Origin: Tubiluchus corallicola
Lineage: Eukaryota > Priapulida > Priapulimorpha > Priapulimorphida > Tubiluchidae
Direction of reading: 5' to 3'
Assembly: GCA_030141605.1 (NCBI GenBank)
Contig: JAQGDQ010000184.1
Span: forward strand, 170,001-234,000
Length of the DNA: 64,000 nt
The notes beneath the pieces are model-generated. The model was given only the letters and a program-made list of their open reading frames with translations, did not search any database and was not told where the DNA came from. This document shows positions 25,527 through 36,966 of this stretch, one piece after another. Within the stretch, counting starts at the first letter, position 1; the number at the start of each line of letters is the position of its first letter. Both the position numbers and the translations under genes were made by a program.

Positions 25527-27153
25527 CTGTAAATATACATTTAACCAAAAAATAATCAATATAATAGAATTAAGCCAAACGCATTTTGCAAAATGTTATT
25601 ATATCAAAAATTCATATACATATATATCATATATATAAATATATATTCTTTTCTTCATAAGGGTAAATCTGGGCAAACTTCCTAGGAATCGGAAAATTAT
25701 TTTTGACCTACATAAATTTAAAACAAGTCTTTTAAAAAATAATTAATTACGCTTAATTTTACTATTAGTGATCCAAGTGTAATATTAAGTATGCTGCTGT
25801 ATACTGTAATAGTTTTTGTATTATATTATGAGTATATATTCTATTATATTATGTTATTGGATGTGTACATTTTACTGTTACTACTTACAGCTGTTTTATG
25901 TACGGATATATAAATTTTAACGATAGTGATATTTTATATAATAACAATATTATACAATAAACGTATAAGACGAAGTTAACAAAAGCATTTTTCAAAAATT
26001 GCACACTTAGCCACACTTGTCACTTTCGAGTCTTCGCGTAACGCTCAATTATCTGAATATTAAATTGATTTTTAAAATGACTTAAACGACCTCTATGACG
26101 CAAGACTCGTATAATCCCGTCTCAGCGTGAATTAATCTGGTAATAATCTGGCGTACTCATTTCTCACAAAGCCCATAGCAGAAATTTTCTAAACCACTGC
26201 ACTCTTTTAAATAGCGTTTACAACTTCCTGCATAGCGCTTTTCCTAATGAATTATGCCAAATCCTAACTGCATTTTCCTGATAAACGTATAAGAATTCCG
26301 CAGTATAGAAGCCAGTGGGTCGAGAGATTAATGAGTTGAAATGTTTGTTGCAGAATCAATACATCGATGAACTGTAGACATGAATGTAGCTTGTGATTAG
26401 TATCTATTAAATCTATTAAATGTCAAAGAAAAACATCATTACCAAAAAGTTTGTATTTTAGAAATTAATTGATTCCAATGTACTGAAAAGTATAGGCTTA
26501 AACATTATACAGATTCAAACATCCGTGCTAGACATCTGTAGGTCCACAACAGCCTAACATTCATGATAAAGCGATAAGGCTCGTTCATAATTAAGACTTA
26601 CCTTTAACTGAATATATGGCTAATAATATGACTGAATAACTGCATTGAAAATGTGGCTAAACAGAAACAAAGTACAAAGACAATTCTTATAATAACTAAG
26701 GACTAATGATTGCAATTCCCCTAGAAGATGTTAGATATCTTATTTTTTATTATTTAGTTAAAATGATAGATACCACTGAATTGGAAATTACACGATCTAA
26801 ATTATAAAGGCTGCATCATACTGCATTACATGTCAATTGACCGGTACCTTGGCAAATAGGCTTCAGATAATATTTCTAATTTATGGATTGTGATTTTTTT
26901 GTGCCATGCATTATTATTTATATTTACACTTTCCTAGAGTCAAAAATTTTTCCAAGCAGTTTCGCTTAGTAAAAATGGGAAAACATTAGAGAAAAAATTT
27001 TAAATTATAGCATACAACAACATTCAGTATTAACGGTTAACTACAGAGGCCAATTTGAAATACAATTAATGGTTTTGTAGATTTTTTAAAATTAAGTTTA
27101 TTACACTATTTAGAATCAGTTTTTTCGGTTTCATCAACAACCTACTACGTAAT

Positions 27154-27274
27154 AAATTTCATTACATTTTTATTAAGAAAATTAACGTTTCTGCTGCACA
27201 CTATAGCAGTCGTCTTCAGGCAAATGTTTACAGTTGAGACGTTAACTTTCTTAATAAAAACATAATAAAATTTG
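27154..27274. repeat. Palindromic (hairpin) repeat
   Basis: Imperfect inverted repeat arms of about 39 bp (27154-27192 and 27236-27274), both containing TTTTTATTAAGAAA(A/G)TTAACG, around a 43-bp loop holding GTCGTCTTCAGG. The form suits a small foldback MITE. Target duplications were not identified. Confidence 0.7.
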
Positions 27275-28450
27275 CTAGATAGTGGGCTGTTTATGAAAGC
27301 AATATTGTCGTCGTTATAAAGAATTTAAAAACTTTATCAACTTACTATGATTATCTGATTCAAATCAAACCGTGTGACAGCGTAGTTTGATAATCTCTGT
27401 TCTTCGCTAATTTCCCTTAATACATATATTATTAAGATATTGTAAAGATTAAGAGTCCGTTATATAAAGATATCTTCTCACATAACCTGTTTTTTTCAAT
27501 TCAGATATGTTGTTTATAATTCAAAATATTGCACATTTATATATGGTGATAAGGACAACTGATTTGTGTTTTTTTGTAAGAAGATTCTTTATGGGTCGAG
27601 TGTTTCCTCTCATGACGATCAACTTCAGTATGACCACCAACGTCGTTGTCGTCATCATCGTCGCTGTCGTTTGTCGTATTCTCGCAGAGACTGAAGCCTA
27701 TTCTTATTTACAAAACGGACAGTAAATGGTCTCACGGTAGCATTTATGTTTTTTAAAAAATCATTCCAGCTCTCTTTCTATAGTCAATGAAATATAATAT
27801 TGAACGTGAAGATGCGATGTTTACGCAGAATCAAATAGCTTGCACTTATTTGCAATGCGTGCTATGCATCAATGAGTAGCTCCTTAGAAGACTCTCTTGC
27901 AGAATGAAAAGGACAGTCTTTGTCACTACTCACCGAATCAAAATTGCGTTCGACACTGCAATCTTAGATGTGGACGTGGTTAAATTAAATCAGTGCCGCC
28001 TATAAGAGATTCCATTTTTCGTAACTATTCCACAAAGAGATCAGGTTTTCGGTTTCATAGTAAAAAGAAATTTCATTTTGAGAAAGGCCAGAAGGCTCTC
28101 CGAAATCGACAGCAAGTCTAAGGCGTGTTATAAACGCGCGTGGTGACTTGGGCTAATGCGCGTCTTGGCCTTTTTGGCAAAAATATTTATTTGCGATCTG
28201 CAAGCTTTTTGCTCAAGCAAATTAACGTAAACTATTTTTGCGCCTGTGTTGTCCCTAATGGTTGATGCTAACGCAGACATTAGCGATAAGCTTCAGTAAA
28301 TCAAATTAGTCATGGGAGAGCTGTATTTATCAACCAAAAAACGTAAAGTCTTTTGTTCTTAGCAGTCCTTAATAGAAAAAGTTGTTACGTTTAATTGGAA
28401 GTAAAAACATAGTTGTTTAGGCACAGTTGGGGAATACACGAGAATGACTG

Positions 28451-28482
28451 AATGAGTGAATGAATGAATGAATGAATGAATG
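28451..28482. repeat. (TGAA)n tetranucleotide repeat
   Basis: TGAATGAGTGAATGAATGAA and onward. Related degenerate units (GAACGAATG, GAGCGAACGAATAAA) continue to about 28630. Confidence 0.9.
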
Positions 28483-29312
28483 ACTAAAGAATAACCAAAC
28501 ATATAGTCGAATAAAAAACGAGCAAAACGACGAAAATACTTTAATATTCACAACGTGCAGACAGCAGAAAATAAATAATGAATGAACGAATGCGGAATTA
28601 ACTGATTACAAGAACAAATGAGCGAACGAATAAAAGTGAAAGAGACGAATTGATAAATGATCCGGGAATCTAAAAAAACCTAAAGCGGTATCTGTGCACG
28701 TCCTTTTACTCATTGACGAATGGTAGACTGCTCATTCCTAAAAAATGTTATATAGTACCAATCTCTATAAAAAAATTATTGTCGTTTTGCAAACACAATT
28801 GTGTACGTATTTGTTACTTGTTTTTATTTTTCCTGTGTACTGTTTTGTTTATCTTTTCCTTTGTAAACGAAAGTTGGTCCGGCTGTAGCTACAGCAGGTA
28901 TTAAATTAGATAAACAATTATAAAGAAAGTGTAAAAGTGCTCCATGACATTACCCTCCGTCTTTCTAAAAAAGAAAGAATTCCTGGAAACTCTTGCTGGT
29001 GGAGAGGGGGGAAGAAAAGCGACTGGGAGTGCGTGTACTCCATTTTTGGCTTCCTGATTAAAATGAACGAAAAATCAAGAAACAAACTGACAAGCAAATC
29101 AACCAGCAGCGTAGAACGCAAGTCTACGCAAAATCAAATTTTCCATGACAAGTTTAGTTTTCATGACGAGGCAAACTTGCTTGTGTAGGCCAGGCAAATG
29201 TAAATTTATTTATTCATGTGTCCTTTGCAATGTTGACATGCTTAACGTATAGAACTTGTTCTATTGTCTGCAAGATTTAAGTGCAGATGCACTACTGCAT
29301 GTGGGTTTTGTG

Positions 29313-29731
29313 CAGGGCTGGATTACTCTACAGGCTAATACAGGCTGCAGCCTAGAGGCCCTTAGGCCTGAGGGCCCATACTCTGCATTGCTGAATAATT
29401 CGCATAACTTAAAACAAAATTTCAACATTAAAAAGGAGGACAGGAAGTCTGAAAATCCAATTTTAAAGTGGCTTCTCATTTGCGATAAAGGATCCCTGTA
29501 TGAAGCATTTTATTTGAGACAAAGGGACTTTGTTTGAGGACCTTTATCTGAGATAAGGGCCCCTCTTTTAAGCCCTTTATTTGAAATATGGGGTCTCCGC
29601 TATGTAAATGTAGCTGAAATATATCACAAGTAAAAATATTCGAAACGAGTGCGAGCAAATTAGAGGGTGACTCTGTCTGAGAGCTCCCATAATTTTATTA
29701 GCCTAAGAGTCCCAAAAGGAATCCGGCCCTC
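29313..29731. mobile_element. hAT-like non-autonomous DNA transposon
   Basis: This 419-bp element has terminal inverted repeats: the left end reads CAGGGCTGGATTACT and the right end reads, on the opposite strand, GAGGGCCGGATTCCT. It is flanked by an 8-bp direct repeat with one mismatch (GTTTTGTG at 29305-29312, GTTATGTG at 29732-29739). Eight-base target duplications and a CAGGGC-GGATT terminus are typical of the hAT superfamily. The inside has GC-rich GGCCC/GGGCC palindromic bits and no transposase, so it needed a helper element. It sits in HCN intron 3. Any open frame within is not a gene. Confidence 0.75.
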
Positions 29732-30353
29732 GTTATGTGAATTATTATATATTAATACATGTGTTACGATGGCATATACTTTGTACAGTTTGTAAAATGC
29801 AGGTGTTTACTATTAATAATCAATAATTTCATGGCAGTTGTATACAGTTTTCAACAGCAGAATATATTTCGTGTCGTCTTACGACGTGTCGCAGTTTGTG
29901 ACATGTCGTCTAACACGCAAGGCTAACAAAGCACTAAAAACTTTTTAAAATACGAGAGAGCTCTCCTGAGACTTGTCATTATTAACATAAATTACGACTC
30001 TTAGACTATTCAGATATGCCTATTATTATTTTTACTTTCTTTAGTTAATTTTTTGTTCTGCAAGAGCAATTGTACAGTTCTGACTTTTTCTTCTTATGCT
30101 GTCGTTTTTACTCTTTCTCTAACTTACTATATTTCAAATCAATGACGTTTAGTTTAGCTACTATTTTCTGCTTTTAATGTTCTTGTTTTACACTGGTTCA
30201 CGCTGTTTTAACATTTTATCTGTAATTTTTTCAGCTGATGAGGCTCTGAAATCTGAAATATTCAGCCGGTGAAAGATTCTGAAATAAAAATATATAATCA
30301 TTGAGACTGTAAAGGGCATTACGTTTTTCATGTTAACTAAAAAGTTTGCTTAC

Positions 30354-30520
30354 CTGTTCTGAAATTGACCAGAATATCGAGCAGAAAGACAGTGTCCGAT
30401 AAGCAGTTAAATATAACCCAATGCACACTGAGCTCGTCTGTCATAAAGAATGATATTGCTACAGGCAGGATTATGAGATTAGCCACGAGCAGGATTAACA
30501 TGAATAAATCCCAATAAAAC
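30354..30520 (-). CDS. HCN: HCN exon 3 (S1-S2)
   Basis: This exon is 167 nt (residues 265-321) between acceptor TGATTTTCAG and donor ACAG|GTAAGC, phase 2 in and phase 1 out. The split codon AG|G restores Arg in FR-FYWD, the invariant start of HCN S1. S1 spans about residues 266-290 ([20 protein letters not shown]) and S2 about 299-318 ([19 protein letters not shown]). It ends in FRTG, the conserved S2-S3 loop start. S2 carries the acidic residues D307 and D313 expected of a voltage-sensor charge-transfer centre. The S1-S2 loop ([11 protein letters not shown]) has the usual HCN length and differs only in loop residues. Confidence 0.95.
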
Positions 30521-30790
30521 CTGAAAATCAAACAAAGTGATTGTTATCTCTATTTATACTATCCCTATTAATAAACATTTGTCTCACCTGGTATTCTAAA
30601 ATGCGAACTATTTTTGTATTTGGTGGGATAAGGTCTAAAGTCTATAGAGCGCTGCTGCGCACTTTGCAGAACATTGTTGAAATCAAAGGACTATTATGAA
30701 AATAGCTGAAGTTTCGCCTTACTTTATCAAGAGTAAAGCAAGAAAAAAGATTTTTTCAGATCAGCACAGTAGCTACATTACATTTCAACG

Positions 30791-30860
30791 ACGGGATAGC
30801 TGAGTGGTCACGATTATGCGCCTGCAGTTACGCAAATCTGGGTTTTATTAATAAAAAGGT
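30791..30860 (+). mobile_element. tRNA-derived SINE head
   Basis: ACGGGATAGCTGAGTGGTCA contains a perfect RNA polymerase III A box (TAGCTGAGTGG, 30797-30807) as in type II (Leu/Ser-like) tRNAs. About 33 bp downstream, GGGTTTTATTA is a decayed B box. No clean cloverleaf forms, so it is a SINE remnant or tRNA pseudogene rather than a working tRNA. Confidence 0.45.
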
Positions 30861-32701
30861 TGGTGACCGCCAGAAAAACAGGTTCTTAGGGGTTTCTTTG
30901 CCAGCTCAGAAAATATGCGTACATCCAAACGTGGCCAAGACACCTCTGCTGTTTCAGTGTCTCATGTAAGAAGACTATCAATAATGAATATGTTTCAATG
31001 CTATCACGGCCATCAAGACAACAAGTAGTTGTGTTGTTGAGTGGTGGATCCTGACTTTCAGTGTGTTGAACTATACATAGAAAATGTCAATCATACTGCC
31101 AGTTGAGTAATCATGAGACTGTGCAGCAACATAGCAACAACGCCAATAAAAAATCATCGGTCTGCATTCTCAAGCTCATTAAAGTGTTTAGTTTTTCTTT
31201 AAAATCATTTTCACGAGCTATTTGGGGTTTGTTAAGCATTTAAGTATACTATTCAGCTTTTGCTATCGCGAGATGAATCTTTGTGAATATGATTTAAGGT
31301 GAGACGTTTTCATACACATATGAGAGTCCCGCCGAACACTGTTATTGTGCTTGCAATTTCGGAATGCACAGTGCCAAAAATATTTATTATAATCAGCACT
31401 AAGATTGAGTAGCTGACCGAAAGAAGTCGCCTAAACTGGCAGAGAAGTTTAAAGTCTAATCCTTGATGCAGCGTGTTTTACCTTTCATGTTCTTGGGAGA
31501 TTTAGCAAAGACTTATCAAGGACGTAAAAACACTAAAAAACAGAGAAAATAAAGACAAGTTGTCAGCAAAAATGAATGTCAGTCATTACGACATTAAATG
31601 CTTGTTATTTCTTCTAACGTCATCAACCTTCTAAAATCTGATGAAGGGCATACGTCAAGAAAGGTGCTAAACTGTTCGTCCCATCCTCCTATCTTCGTCG
31701 CTACAGCAGCCAAACAAGTGAATATTGCGTTACACAGTGCAATATTGATCCGCATGTAACTGCAACATTCAGCAATTTAAAACGATTCTAGGACTTTCTC
31801 AAGAATCTTGCAATGTTTGTGGTCGTGATGGAGGTTAAACAAGAATGTAAGTGGGATGTCTGAGGGTGCGTGAGCTGCATTAGCTGTCTGAATGTACCTC
31901 TAGAGATCTCTCTATCAAATTATTCATAACTGGAAGACAAATCAGTGTATTACTGTATATTATGTGGCATTTGGAGACTGCCATATAGCCAGTCTCAGAT
32001 CACTGTTATCTCTTTTACCAGCTTGGGTCATAGTTGTATATAATACCTTTAACTTTCTCACTGTTTTGCTTCGGGTACACAATTTAGACAGTATAGCTTA
32101 TTCGATCAAAATCTATAAACATACCGCAAATTTCGCGCCATCCTTTGGTAATTAAAGGAAACATAAACTACAGCATCTGAAGTTATTAGGTTTCTGAGGT
32201 GATGTTTTGGAGTTTTAGTGTTAGCGTCCACCTAATGAACTAATATTTTTAGTGTACCTTTAACTTGTACTACCATGTATTAGTTTACTAACGATTTTAC
32301 TTACCAGTAGGTTTTATTTTACAGTGGGCTTACTTCGCCAATGTTGTAGACCTTTCCAGCGTATGTTCACTAAAATAACTATTGATTTTAGCTGTGATAC
32401 ACCAGAACTGATAAGGCACAACCATTTATCTGACGGCTACTGAGCTAGAAACACGGCGTAAAGTCATAAGCCAAATCGAGACTTGAAGCCGTGGCCTAAC
32501 TTGCAATCGGAATTCGCATACCGCACGGCAGAGTAGGCCTAAATTCCTCATCATCAAAAACCGAAGACCAGAGTTAAGTCCAATTAACCCGCTTGTTCTC
32601 AAGGTTTATAAATTTTGGCGGCTAATTTGTGTACTGACATAATTAATTAGAATTACCCTTCTGTTGAATCGATAGATGGCTTTCAAATCTGCTCTAGTGG
32701 T

Positions 32702-32750
32702 GGGCCAGTAGCTCAAATAATCAAGCCAGAAGGTCTCGAGTCCAACTTTT
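32702..32750 (+). mobile_element. tRNA-like SINE remnant
   Basis: GGGCCAGTAGCTCAAATAAT has an A-box-like TAGCTCAAAT, and AGGTCTCGAGTCCAAC 23 bp later is B-box-like. The middle of the tRNA, including an anticodon arm, is missing, so it is a truncated derivative at best. Confidence 0.35.
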
Positions 32751-33623
32751 CACTTTTCTCTTCCTTCTCTTCCTCCAAGTTAATTTCCATCAATACTAGA
32801 GCCCATTATCCGCCTAGGCCCTAGACACACTTTCAGATCGCTTGACTTCTGTTTTTGGTGTTGTGATCTGTCTTAGGTTGCCCATTTAAGTGTTCAGCAT
32901 GTGCTTTTGCTATGAGCAGCTCTCAACATTACATAGTAACTACATTAACATACTTGAAAAATTCCAGTTAATTGCTTAAACCTGTTGCGTTTGAAATCAA
33001 ATCGTAAGCTCCCGTTTGGTGTTATTATGTTGCAATTTTGTGTAAAATATTTATAGATTTACCGAATTACTGCTGAAATTAATTTTTAGCGTTTGACGAA
33101 TATTACAAATGTGATCGATTTCCAAGCAGCCATTTGGAAACTTAATGTCCTTGTAATACGAATCCAGTTGGTGTCTCATTCTTCTCAAGAATTTCCTTGC
33201 AGCAACGGCGCATAACTGCCATTAAGAAATTACCATCACTAATTTTCCCGCACAGTAGTAAATTAGACAACGTATAGGCAGTAAATTACGCCGCATAATA
33301 TGGGAGTTAGCGCCTTAGCGGCAAAATTCGCACTATATTGTGTAATCTGGCCAGCTTATCATTAGGCCGAAATTGCTTCTTTCCCTTGTTCCCTTGACAG
33401 TTATTATACTGATGCGGAGACTGTGGAACTCAGTAGGTAGAGAGATTAACACTCCATAAAAGGGATAGTTTATTAGAACGTTGATAGATCCATAGGCGGC
33501 AGAATAATGAAACAAAATGTTATGAGCTTGGTGGTTAAAATGTCTGCCGAATTCTAAATACCACTTTTTCCTGTAATGTAATAATTAAGTACTTTGAAAG
33601 AGGTCTGGTATTGGTATTGACTT

Positions 33624-33862
33624 ATATATATATATATATATATACTTTGGTCGTACGTAAACAGTTATTTGACCAAACTGAAACAACAGTCTGACCAAAT
33701 GCAAAGGTTCAAAATTCTTAAAATGTTGTTTTAAGCCTACTTTTATATATTTAAAATGTTGTTTTAAGCCTACTTATATACGTTTTAAGAATTTTGAACA
33801 TTCGCATTTGGTCAGACTGTTGTTTCCGTTTGGTCAAATAACTGTTTATGTACGACCAAAAT
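33624..33862. mobile_element. Foldback MITE with (TA)n flank
   Basis: Inverted arms of about 80 bp (33643-33725 and 33781-33862) differ at only a few positions. Each contains ACAGTTATTTGACCAAAC and AACAACAGTCTGACCAAATG. The spacer contains two direct copies of TTAAAATGTTGTTTTAAGCC (33718 and 33751). The left side abuts a (TA)n tract (33624-33644), a common target for TA-inserting MITEs. No coding capacity. Confidence 0.8.
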
Positions 33863-34094
33863 AGGCTAATGCCAACATCTTGGATTCTTAGTTGGTTATT
33901 TTCCACAGTCATACACATACAATCAAAAAAGATACTGTGTATACTCCATACATGTTTACGCGTCGGTTGCAAAATGACGAAATGCTAAATCTACCAACGT
34001 TTCTGGATTAGTATCCAGGTAATAGTCACAAGTCAAAAGTTATAGAAAAAAGTCACAGGAAACAAGCGAAAGAAATAGTGACAGAAAAAAGAAA

Positions 34095-34160
34095 TAACCC
34101 TAACCCTAACCTTAAGCCCAACCCAACCCAATCCAGGACCCTACCCTAACCCTAATCCTC
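34095..34160. repeat. Interstitial telomere-like CCCTAA repeat
   Basis: TAACCCTAACCCTAACCTTA, then degenerate CCCAACCCAACCC, then CCCTACCCTAACCCTAATCC. This is a decayed run of the metazoan telomere unit (TTAGGG on the minus strand). Confidence 0.75.
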
Positions 34161-35526
34161 AGATATCGAAATGTTTTTCCCCATACGCGTAGCCTAATGC
34201 CATCATATATAAAATTCTGTGATCAGTATGTACAAGTCATGTATTGCCAGTTAATAACTTATTTAAAATATTTTTTGCTTTATGATTGTAATTGTTTATA
34301 GTACTTAAATTATGACTGACTTGAATATTTTTGTTTGATTACCCGACCTTCTTTCCTAACAAAACTCTGTAGTCTTTTTCAGCCATCATAAACTAATTGT
34401 AAAATCATAAAAATAATAAAAATTTAATCTTTTTTGTGATTTTTTTGTGTCATTTTTTTCCTGTGACTTTATTACAGGTCACCGCCTTGAATTACCCTAG
34501 CCTATTTTGCCAATCTTTAAATGTCCTTAGCAAAAAGATCTACTCAACTGAAAACATTTTATTTTGTTTGACTACAAACGTACTTCGACATATTTGGTAT
34601 TCGTTTAAAACTAAATTTGTTAATTAATCACTTGAGCTGATTAGTTCGTTTAAAATTTGTATGTTAATTAATCACATTTTATTCCTGAACAGTTTTTTAA
34701 AAAAAATCGCGTTCTGCGTTTTTGCACGCGTTCGCAATTTTCGTAATGGCGTATTTTGAGAAATTTCTTTCACTCTGGCTTAATTAAGCATGTCGAATTT
34801 TTGTTCAAGATCGAGTATGCAAGACTTACAGCAAAATTTGATGTGCACTGCAGACATGATAGAAAACTCTTTAAACAGTTTCGTAAAATTCCTGCGTGCG
34901 AAATTTTGCGTTTTGGTAAATTTCAGCAAATTAGTCCTGTAAACATAATTTGCATATTTTTATGCAAAAATACTTATAAGAGTAAATCTTTCTTCAATAA
35001 CGTTTGCTCAAATATAGAATTCGTGTCTGAATTGTGCTCTAAATAGAGGCCACGTATGTGAATGACTGAATAATACTGCCATGAATCTTAGTGCTGGAGA
35101 CATGAAAATGACCATTAAATCCTGAGAATATTGGAAGAAAGCGAAATTAAAAATCTTCGAGAAATATTAATTTCCACAGCGTAATATTTAATAGATGATT
35201 CCTATAGATATTAAAAATTTTATGGCTGCCAAGTTTCATATTCAAATTTTCGCATAATTTATTACAGTCGAAAACGTTTTCAGTCGCCTACAGTTAAAAG
35301 CGCAATCTTTGGCTAATGATCGGTGACAAATCTTTGCTTTCAAAAATGGAAGACTCGTACACGTAGTCATGTAGGTACAGTAATTGCTGAATCTTAGGGG
35401 GATTTCTTTGAATGATCGGGGTCACACAAAGTCTTATATTCGATTATAGCACGAGGTGGATTGATGGGCGGACGCGAACGTTTAGCTAAGGAGGCAGAAG
35501 AAAGGGAAACAGAGCGAGAGGGAGGG

Positions 35527-35528
<2 letters not shown>

Positions 35529-35619
<91 letters not shown>
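35529..35619. repeat. (GA)n microsatellite, about 45 units
   Basis: A pure GA tract on the plus strand, preceded by GA-rich imperfect sequence from about 35490. Confidence 0.98.
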
Positions 35620-35623
<4 letters not shown>

Positions 35624-36311
35624 TGTATAGGCAAGAAAATAGAATGCCCCAGCTCTGGACTTCGAATGGGAGTTGGACGTGTATGTAAATGTAAATGTAA
35701 CGTGTCATATGAAGCCAAATGATTATTATATTGAGCACCTACTACATGTACACCAACATGGGCTACTAGCCTGTTAGGGTGTGTCAGTAAAGACGCCTCA
35801 GAAATTGGTCCATTTAAGAGTGATGCTGTTAGCTGTTTATTATGATCAGCGGAACCATTCTGTAAGTAATTTGGCTCATTAATTGCCACTGAGTATGTTA
35901 CTGCTTCATCAAGGGGAAATTTGTTCGTGCTTGGAGCTTAGGAATCATGTAGATGAGATATTCAGTTGAATACAAGCAAAATACAGCAACTCACTTATTC
36001 AGAGTGCTAGATGACTTGCTTTGAGCGCATTATAAAGTTTATAGTTTCTCATTATAATATATAGAATATATATAGTTTCGTCGTATTGGAAGGTATCCAA
36101 CTGTGGTATATTGGACTTTTTTAGTCAATGGTCTACTATTACTTTCTTTTTGGAGGTGACTATAATTATTTCGTTTTTCTTTTACACTGATTTTTACGTC
36201 TATTCGCATAACTATGGCAAAGCAAGAAAAAATCCTTTAAAACGAATTTAAATGTCACTGAGTATTAGATTTTTAGCCTGGAGGCTTTTCTAAGAAAGTA
36301 AATCGCCTTAC

Positions 36312-36966
36312 CTAAAGTTGCTTAGTGGATGAATGATCCACTGGCCTGCAGCTTTCTGACGCATTTTCTCATTGTGCAGCGCCTTTTTGCTGCCAAACAG
36401 TTTCATAGCAAGTTTATTATCTGTTGGCTGAAAGATCGACATGAAGTGGGTTTGTATAAAACTTCTATTCGCTGCTGCGTCCAATTCGTCCGCAAAATCA
36501 ATTAGCGTTTCTCTCGGAGCACCGTACAAACTAGCCTCGTCACCTAGGAAACAGCCCTCTTTTTTCTCCTTGTCATCGTTTCCAGTTTTTTGCATCAGAT
36601 TGGGACTGAGATAGTCTTTCACTAGCGACACGGCGGACGCGTTTTTTCGTAATCGCTCACGTATCACGCGCCGCCCTAACCGCTTCCAGCGGCTTGTCGC
36701 TTTCACTTCTGCGGGAACTTCCTCGGGTTTTTCTAACACAAATGTATCTCTTTCACCCGTAGATGGCTCTGTTTCTTCCGGCGGAGACGATTGTATCACA
36801 TTTATGGTAATCGAAGTTAGATTGGGAGGCGATGCGGTGGTCGGAGAGAGGAGGGGGGCGCTTACCGGGTTGGTATCACTCGTGTTGTCCTCCTGAGAAC
36901 CACTCAGGCTTCCGTTACAGGCCACAGCAACTGGAGGAGTCTTGTTACCCGGTCTGACTACTGCTG
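36312..36966 (-). CDS. HCN: HCN exon 2 (N-terminal region and HCN domain)
   Basis: This exon is 655 nt (residues 47-265), entered in phase 1 after TTTGTGTTTCAG and left in phase 2 at TTTAG|GTAAGG. Residues 47 to about 210 are a Pro/Ser/Thr-rich cytoplasmic stretch with a basic segment (RWKRLGRRVIRERLRK) that could contact lipid or partners. From about residue 213 the sequence is the conserved HCN domain (Pfam Ion_trans_N): FIQTHFMSIFQP, KLFGSKKAL and AGQWIIHPLSNFR, matching the vertebrate run that ends in WIIHPYSDFR just before S1. In known structures this domain wedges between the voltage sensor and the C-linker of a neighbouring subunit. No ATG is available in frame upstream, which supports an internal exon. 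The acceptor reads CAGCAGCAG, so tandem acceptor use could add or drop one Ala. Confidence 0.93.

Larger units (their letters stand above)
25527..30353 (-). other. HCN intron 3
   Basis: This intron is 4827 nt. It contains an AT dinucleotide patch (25615-25647), a palindrome (27154-27274), a TGAA tetranucleotide run (28451-28482) and the hAT-like element at 29313-29731. I recognise nothing in 25650-27150, 27280-28440 or 29740-30350. Confidence 0.75.
30521..36311 (-). other. HCN intron 2
   Basis: This intron is 5791 nt. It holds two tRNA-like SINE heads (30791-30860 and 32702-32750), a (TA)n plus foldback element (33624-33862), a TTAGGG-type telomere-like tract (34095-34160) and a GA tract (35529-35619). 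I recognise nothing in 30870-32690, 32760-33620, 34165-35520 or 35625-36300. Confidence 0.75.

Noticed and set aside
29256-29537. Open frames at 29.3-29.5 kb on both strands
   Set aside because: They lie within the hAT-like non-autonomous element.
34756-35046. 96-codon plus-strand frame
   Set aside because: No motif and an AAATTT/GCAAAAT-rich composition typical of the surrounding intron.
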